Shown: positions 59,652 to 64,000 of the stretch, piece by piece
Layout of the letters: every line of letters begins with the position of its first letter
Position numbering within the stretch: the first letter of the stretch is position 1
Assembly: GCA_033675545.1 (NCBI GenBank)
Contig: JAWDGP010004021.1
Span: 70,001-134,000 of the forward strand
DNA length: 64,000 nucleotides
Source of the DNA: Elysia crispata
Lineage: Eukaryota; Mollusca; Gastropoda; Plakobranchidae
Direction of reading: 5' to 3'
Notes under the pieces: generated by a model
Database searches by the model: none
What the model was told of the DNA's origin: nothing
The model's input: the letters and a program-made list of their open reading frames with translations, nothing else
Program-made: the position numbers and the translations under genes

Positions 59652-60461
59652 CAACGAATTAAAAAGCAATTATGAAAAAAATAATAAAGACAATGACAAT
59701 AATAATCAATATCATTTCTTTGCCGCTCCATCCTGTGTGTTCAGCAACTCGATCCACAAACATCAAAATGTGCTGCTGTACCTAGATACAGCCTTGAGAG
59801 TCAACTGTTTCCAGTCAAAGTACTTTTTGTAGACCTTAGATATTTATTCAGTGAAAGATAAGCCAAATGTCTTGGGTAAAAAAAATGCGTTTAAGATCTT
59901 TTTCTTTTTTTCCTTTTCTCTTTTTTCTTTTTTTTTACACAAGTCATGTGAAATTTCGCAAATATTTCAGTAGTGGTAAAGTTTTCTAAGTTTATCCATC
60001 ACCTTTCCGTGGGTGATGGATATGATAACTCTAGCTAACTCTACTGTACTCTGTCATGGCGATAAGAGAAATAAAACAACAAAAAACGATAATAATTATC
60101 CATCTTTAACGTCATCCTACCAACCAAGCACAGAGAGATCGATCAACACAAGAAGATAAAACATAGGAGAAGAGAACTCTAAACAAATAAACAAAACAAA
60201 CAGAGATGAAAGATGAGAGGCGAGTTCTCTGCCCTTTCTTTGAAATGTTTACTTCCCGTGGAGCGTTGCGATGTGTAGACAAACATGCTCAGAGAGATTG
60301 GCCCATGGAGAGGGGGGGGAATTAGGGAGGATTTGGGAGAGGGAGTAATTTTAGAAAGGAAGGGTAGATGGATTTGGGAGTTGGGGGGTGAGGAGAACGG
60401 TAATTTTAGAAAAAAAATGGAGTTAGTGATGTTACGAGGGTGACGAGGGAAGGAGCGAGGG
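59652..60461. other. AT-rich unique DNA, no gene seen
   Basis: CACCTTTCCGTGGGTGATGG near 60001 contains a short imperfect inverted repeat. Nothing else is recognised. Confidence 0.4.
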
Positions 60462-60606
<145 letters not shown>

Positions 60607-61695
60607 GGGGTGGTGGGTAAGGGTTGAAGAAGAGCTGTCCTCCATTAATGTATAGGATGTTCAAGAGTAATTTTGCTCAAAGTTTAATTTTTATCATTGA
60701 TAGATAAATGGATAGATAAATAGATAGATAGATAGATAGATAGAGAGAGAGATAAAGAGATATAATAGAGAAATAGAAATAGAAATAGAATAGGACTGGA
60801 GGTTTGATAGGAATGTCGATAGATAGATAAATAGATGGATAGGTGGATATTTAGGCAGATTAATAGTTCGATAGATGCATAGAGGGACAAATAGATATAT
60901 AGCCACATTGGAGATGTATATTGCTATGATTGGTTAAAATATATATATAATCAAACCTGCATACACGCAATTCCAAAAATAGTTTCGTGCATGCCATAAA
61001 GGAGAGAAAGGATGTGAAAGAAACAAATTGATCTATGAGAAGCGACTCCGAGTGGAATGTTTAATGTTTAGAATGAGAGCTCCGTAGCTGAACTTCATTC
61101 CACCATTGCAGCATTGCTTATATCAAACCCCAAGATTGAGGTTTTTTTTAAATGCCAGGGATTGGACGATTGAATGCCTCGATGCCAGGTCTTTAAACTT
61201 GGGCATCTCACCGCCCTGTGTCCATACTCGCAAAATATGAAGGGGCAGATAACCCGCCAGCCGTCCAAGGGTCCTGACATTTGTATCTAAACCTTTTGAG
61301 TGATGGGTTGCACCCTTTTCCACGGTTAAAAATGCTTTAAAAACTGATCGAGCAAGGCGTAACGAAATCTTGCGCGGAAAAAATAAATGATTCATAAGAT
61401 CTCTCTAGACATGGCCTGAAATACGTGTTTGGAACCAAGAAATATGATAGAGCGATCGTCTGAGACCTGTAGGGTTCAAGCCTTGTTGGTTACCGTGCTG
61501 GACTGCTCGCTGTCTCCAATCTGTGCTCCTCGTGCGATATTTGCTCGATGCTATGGAATATCTCATGATCGATTTGGCAGGGGAGGCTGCACCCAACAAT
61601 AAACGGTGACAAGAATCTTACCTGGCGCGGGCCCCGGGATGGACTTTAAAGTGGTCTAGGTTTGAGTTGGGTATAAGTTTTTGACTGACCACACT
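60607..61695. other. Unique DNA with a tRNA-like fragment
   Basis: GATA-type repeats at 60698-60760. At 61446-61482 (+) the order AGAGC...TCTGAGACCTGTAG...GGTTCAAGCC matches the D-arm end, anticodon arm and B box of a tRNA, with no acceptor stem. This is probably a SINE or pseudogene piece. Frames at 61095-61599 look unremarkable. Confidence 0.35.
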
Positions 61696-63045
61696 CTAGC
61701 CCACCATTAATGTACAGTCAATAACTTATATCCCACTGTACATTACCCTCACCACCACCAGTCCACCATCAATGTACAGTCAATAACTTATATCGCACTG
61801 TACATTACCCTCACCACCACCAGTCCACCATCAATGTACAGTCAATAACTTATATCCCACTGTACATTACTCTCACCACCACCAGTCCACCATCAATGTA
61901 CAATCAATAACTTATATCCCACTGTACATTACCCTCACCACCACCAGTCCACCATCAATGTACAGTCAATAACTTATATCGCACTGTACATTACTCTCAC
62001 CACCACCAGTCCACCATCAATGTACAGTCAATAACTTATATCCCACTGTACATTACCCTCACCACCACCAGTCCACCATCAATGTACAGTCAATAACTTA
62101 TATCGCACTGTACATTACCCTCACCACCACCAGTCCACCATCAATGTACAGTCAATAACTTATATCGCACTGTACATTACCCTCACCACCACCAGTCCAC
62201 CATCAATGTACAGTCAATAACTTATATCGCACTGTACATTACTCTCACCACCACCAGTCCACCATCAATGTACAGTCAATAACTTATATCCCACTGTACA
62301 TTACCCTCACCACCACCAGTCCACCATCAATGTACAGTCAATAACTTATATCCCACTGTACATTACCCTCACCACCACCAGTCCACCATCAATGTACAGT
62401 CAATAACTTATATCCCACTGTACATTACCCTCACCACCACCAGTCCACCATCAATGTACAGTCAATAACTTATATCCCACTGTACATTACTCTCACCACC
62501 ACCAGTCCACCATCAATGTACAGTCAATAACTTATATCCCACTGTACATTACCCTCACCACCACCAGTCCACCATCAATGTACAGTCAATAACTTATATC
62601 CCACTGTACATTACCCTCACCACCACCAGTCCACCATCAATATACAGTCAATAACTTATATCGCACTGTACATTACCCTCACCACCACCAGTCCACCATC
62701 AATGTACAGTCAATAACTTATATCGCACTGTACATTACCCTCACCACCACCAGTCCACCATCAATGTACAGTCAATAACTTATATCGCACTGTACATTAC
62801 CCTCACCACCACCAGTCCACCATCAATGTACAGTCAATAACTTATATCCCACTGTACATTACCCTCACCACCACCAGTCCACTATCAATGTACAGTCAAT
62901 AACTTATATCCTACTGTACATTACCCTCACCACCACCAGTCCACTATCAATGTACAGTCAATAACTTATATCCCACTGTACATTACCCTCACCACCACCA
63001 GTCCACTATCAATGTACAGTCAATAACTTATACCCCACTGTATAA
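61696..63045. repeat. 62-bp minisatellite, about 22 copies
   Basis: The unit contains CAGTCCACCATCAATGTACA, GTCAATAACTTATATCCCAC and TGTACATTACCCTCACCAC. Variation is limited to CCC/CGC before ACTGTACA, CCCTC/TCTC, and CCACC/CCACT in the last copies. TGTACA occurs twice per unit. Confidence 0.96.
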
Positions 63046-63447
63046 GACCCTCACCAATACCATCACCTACACCCAGCCCATCATAAATGTGTAGTCAATA
63101 ACTTATAACCTACGACATAAGACCCACCACCCACGTCAACCAACCAAAAGTCAACGCGCAGTCTCTAACTAATATCCCCGTCCCCCACCCGTGTTATCAG
63201 CTCTAAGCCTTTATCACATTAATTTCCTCCGTCATATCTAACACGTCCCTCCATATCTGGGATTACTTCCCCTGAAACCTCCGTCGCTCGGCAGGTTCCA
63301 TCTCATGTTCTGGAAGGGGAGAGAATTGTTTCGTTGGCTCTGAGCCAATCGTTGCCTGATGACACCTTATCATCCCCCCCCTCCCTCTACCCTCCATCCA
63401 GCGTCCTCTTATCCTCGTTCCAGCCCCCTCTCCAACCCCACCCTCTC
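63046..63447. other. C-rich unique DNA upstream of the right-edge exon
   Basis: Decayed copies of the 62-bp unit up to about 63130, then C/T-rich DNA. A 105-codon minus frame overlaps the promoter and first exon described next and is taken as its shadow. Confidence 0.4.
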
Positions 63448-63480
63448 TATATAATTCGTCTGCACCCAAGATACAGGTCC
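63448..63480 (+). promoter_or_regulatory. TATA box for the right-edge exon
   Basis: TATATAAT at 63448-63455 in a C-rich flank. A start site about 30 bases downstream (near 63478) would leave about 22 bases of leader before the ATG at 63500. Confidence 0.45.
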
Positions 63481-63499
63481 TAATGACTGCAGAGTCACC

Positions 63500-63673
63500 A
63501 TGAGAGATCAGGAGAGTGTATCCTTGTGCAAAGTTTTCGGCTGGGAATTCTCTTCCGTCAGTGAAGATGGACTGCACCATATCTTTGGGCAGTTCAATAA
63601 AATTAAAGCAGAGGTGTTGGCCAGGGGTAGAGGAGGAGGGGTGGAATCGGTAAACGATGAAGAAGTCGTTACG
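63500..63673 (+). CDS. Probable first coding exon of an unrecognised gene, continues off the right edge
   Basis: ATG at 63500 in a good context (GTCACCATGAG) opens 58 codons, starting MRDQESVSLCKVFGWEFSSV and ending VESVNDEEVVT. It closes in phase 0 at the donor ACG|GTAAGC. A TATA box sits 52 bases upstream. The predicted segment has no signal peptide, is mixed and acidic/basic, and has a Gly-Arg patch (ARGRGGG). I recognise no family. TATA box, start context, balanced composition and donor agree, but a competing frame on the opposite strand is of similar length. Confidence 0.42.
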
Positions 63674-64000
63674 GTAAGCGTACGGGACCGGTTTAGAACC
63701 GTAACTGTATGAGAAATTGTAGCAAAGTATCTGAGCGGATTGGGTATTTTGGTATCACATCAGTCAATATGTTCTGTGGCAGACTCTGGGATACCACGTG
63801 ACTTTTAACGATTATCAGTTCTAACTTGGAAAGGGGTGGGGGTGGGGGGTTAGAATCGTCCGTATGAGATTAATTCCATTTTAAACTTTATATATGGACG
63901 CTGATATAAGTCTGAGCGATGATTGTAGTGGTAAACTCTAAATATTGCTCTGCCACGCTGGAGTTCTGAATCAGCTCCACATCAGCTGCTATATCAAGAT
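63674..64000 (+). other. Presumed intron of the right-edge gene
   Basis: Contains an E-box, CACGTG, at about 63796. No second exon was recognised before the window ends. Confidence 0.35.

Noticed and set aside
61123-61395. 90-codon minus frame
   Set aside because: Looks protein-like in places but sits in a stretch with tRNA-like repeat fragments and has no supporting signals.

Overview
This is eukaryotic, gene-poor and extremely repeat-rich DNA. The best clue to the organism is a three-exon allatotropin-type neuropeptide precursor on the minus strand (coding exons 40668-40565, 40226-40029 and 35641-35550). Its predicted peptide, GFRSNSASRVAHGY-amide, is of the kind I know from gastropod molluscs. 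Together with the dense minisatellites and the AGATCT/CTAGATCT-rich AT-rich DNA, this points to a mollusc, most likely a heterobranch gastropod. That assignment is inference.

Layout. The left edge carries a probable first exon with a signal peptide (minus strand, 89-47) and a TATA-like promoter. From 0.4 to 21 kb the window is mostly tandem arrays: 18-, 55-, 52-, 51-, 48- and 40-bp units and a 1-kb triplet array. The 40-bp array alone is about 5.4 kb and contains a 1201-bp higher-order duplication. At 21266-21876 (+) lie the last two coding exons of an unrecognised gene whose product ends in a hydrophobic tail. Its 3' end is followed by about five diverged copies of the stop-codon/3'UTR/A-tract segment. 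An AT-rich stretch follows, then a complete mariner (DD34D) transposon at 27988-29361 with an intact transposase, perfect 30-bp inverted repeats and a TA target duplication.

From 35.2 to 40.7 kb is the allatotropin gene. Its 4.4-kb second intron holds several minisatellites, (CT)n tracts and a ZNF143-like promoter motif. From 41 to 63 kb there are many (GA)n/(CT)n tracts, arrays with 46/53-, 42-, 41- and 62-bp units, a tiny 5'-truncated retroposon with a 14-bp target duplication, and weak single-exon candidates. The right edge has a TATA box followed by a probable first coding exon (63500-63673, +).

Most long open reading frames here are read-through of tandem repeats (Ser-Leu, Arg-Glu, Pro-Asp-Pro-Leu, poly-Thr/Leu and so on) and are not called as genes. 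Exon calls rest on start or splice signals, reading-phase agreement between neighbouring exons, and protein motifs. No transcript evidence was available.
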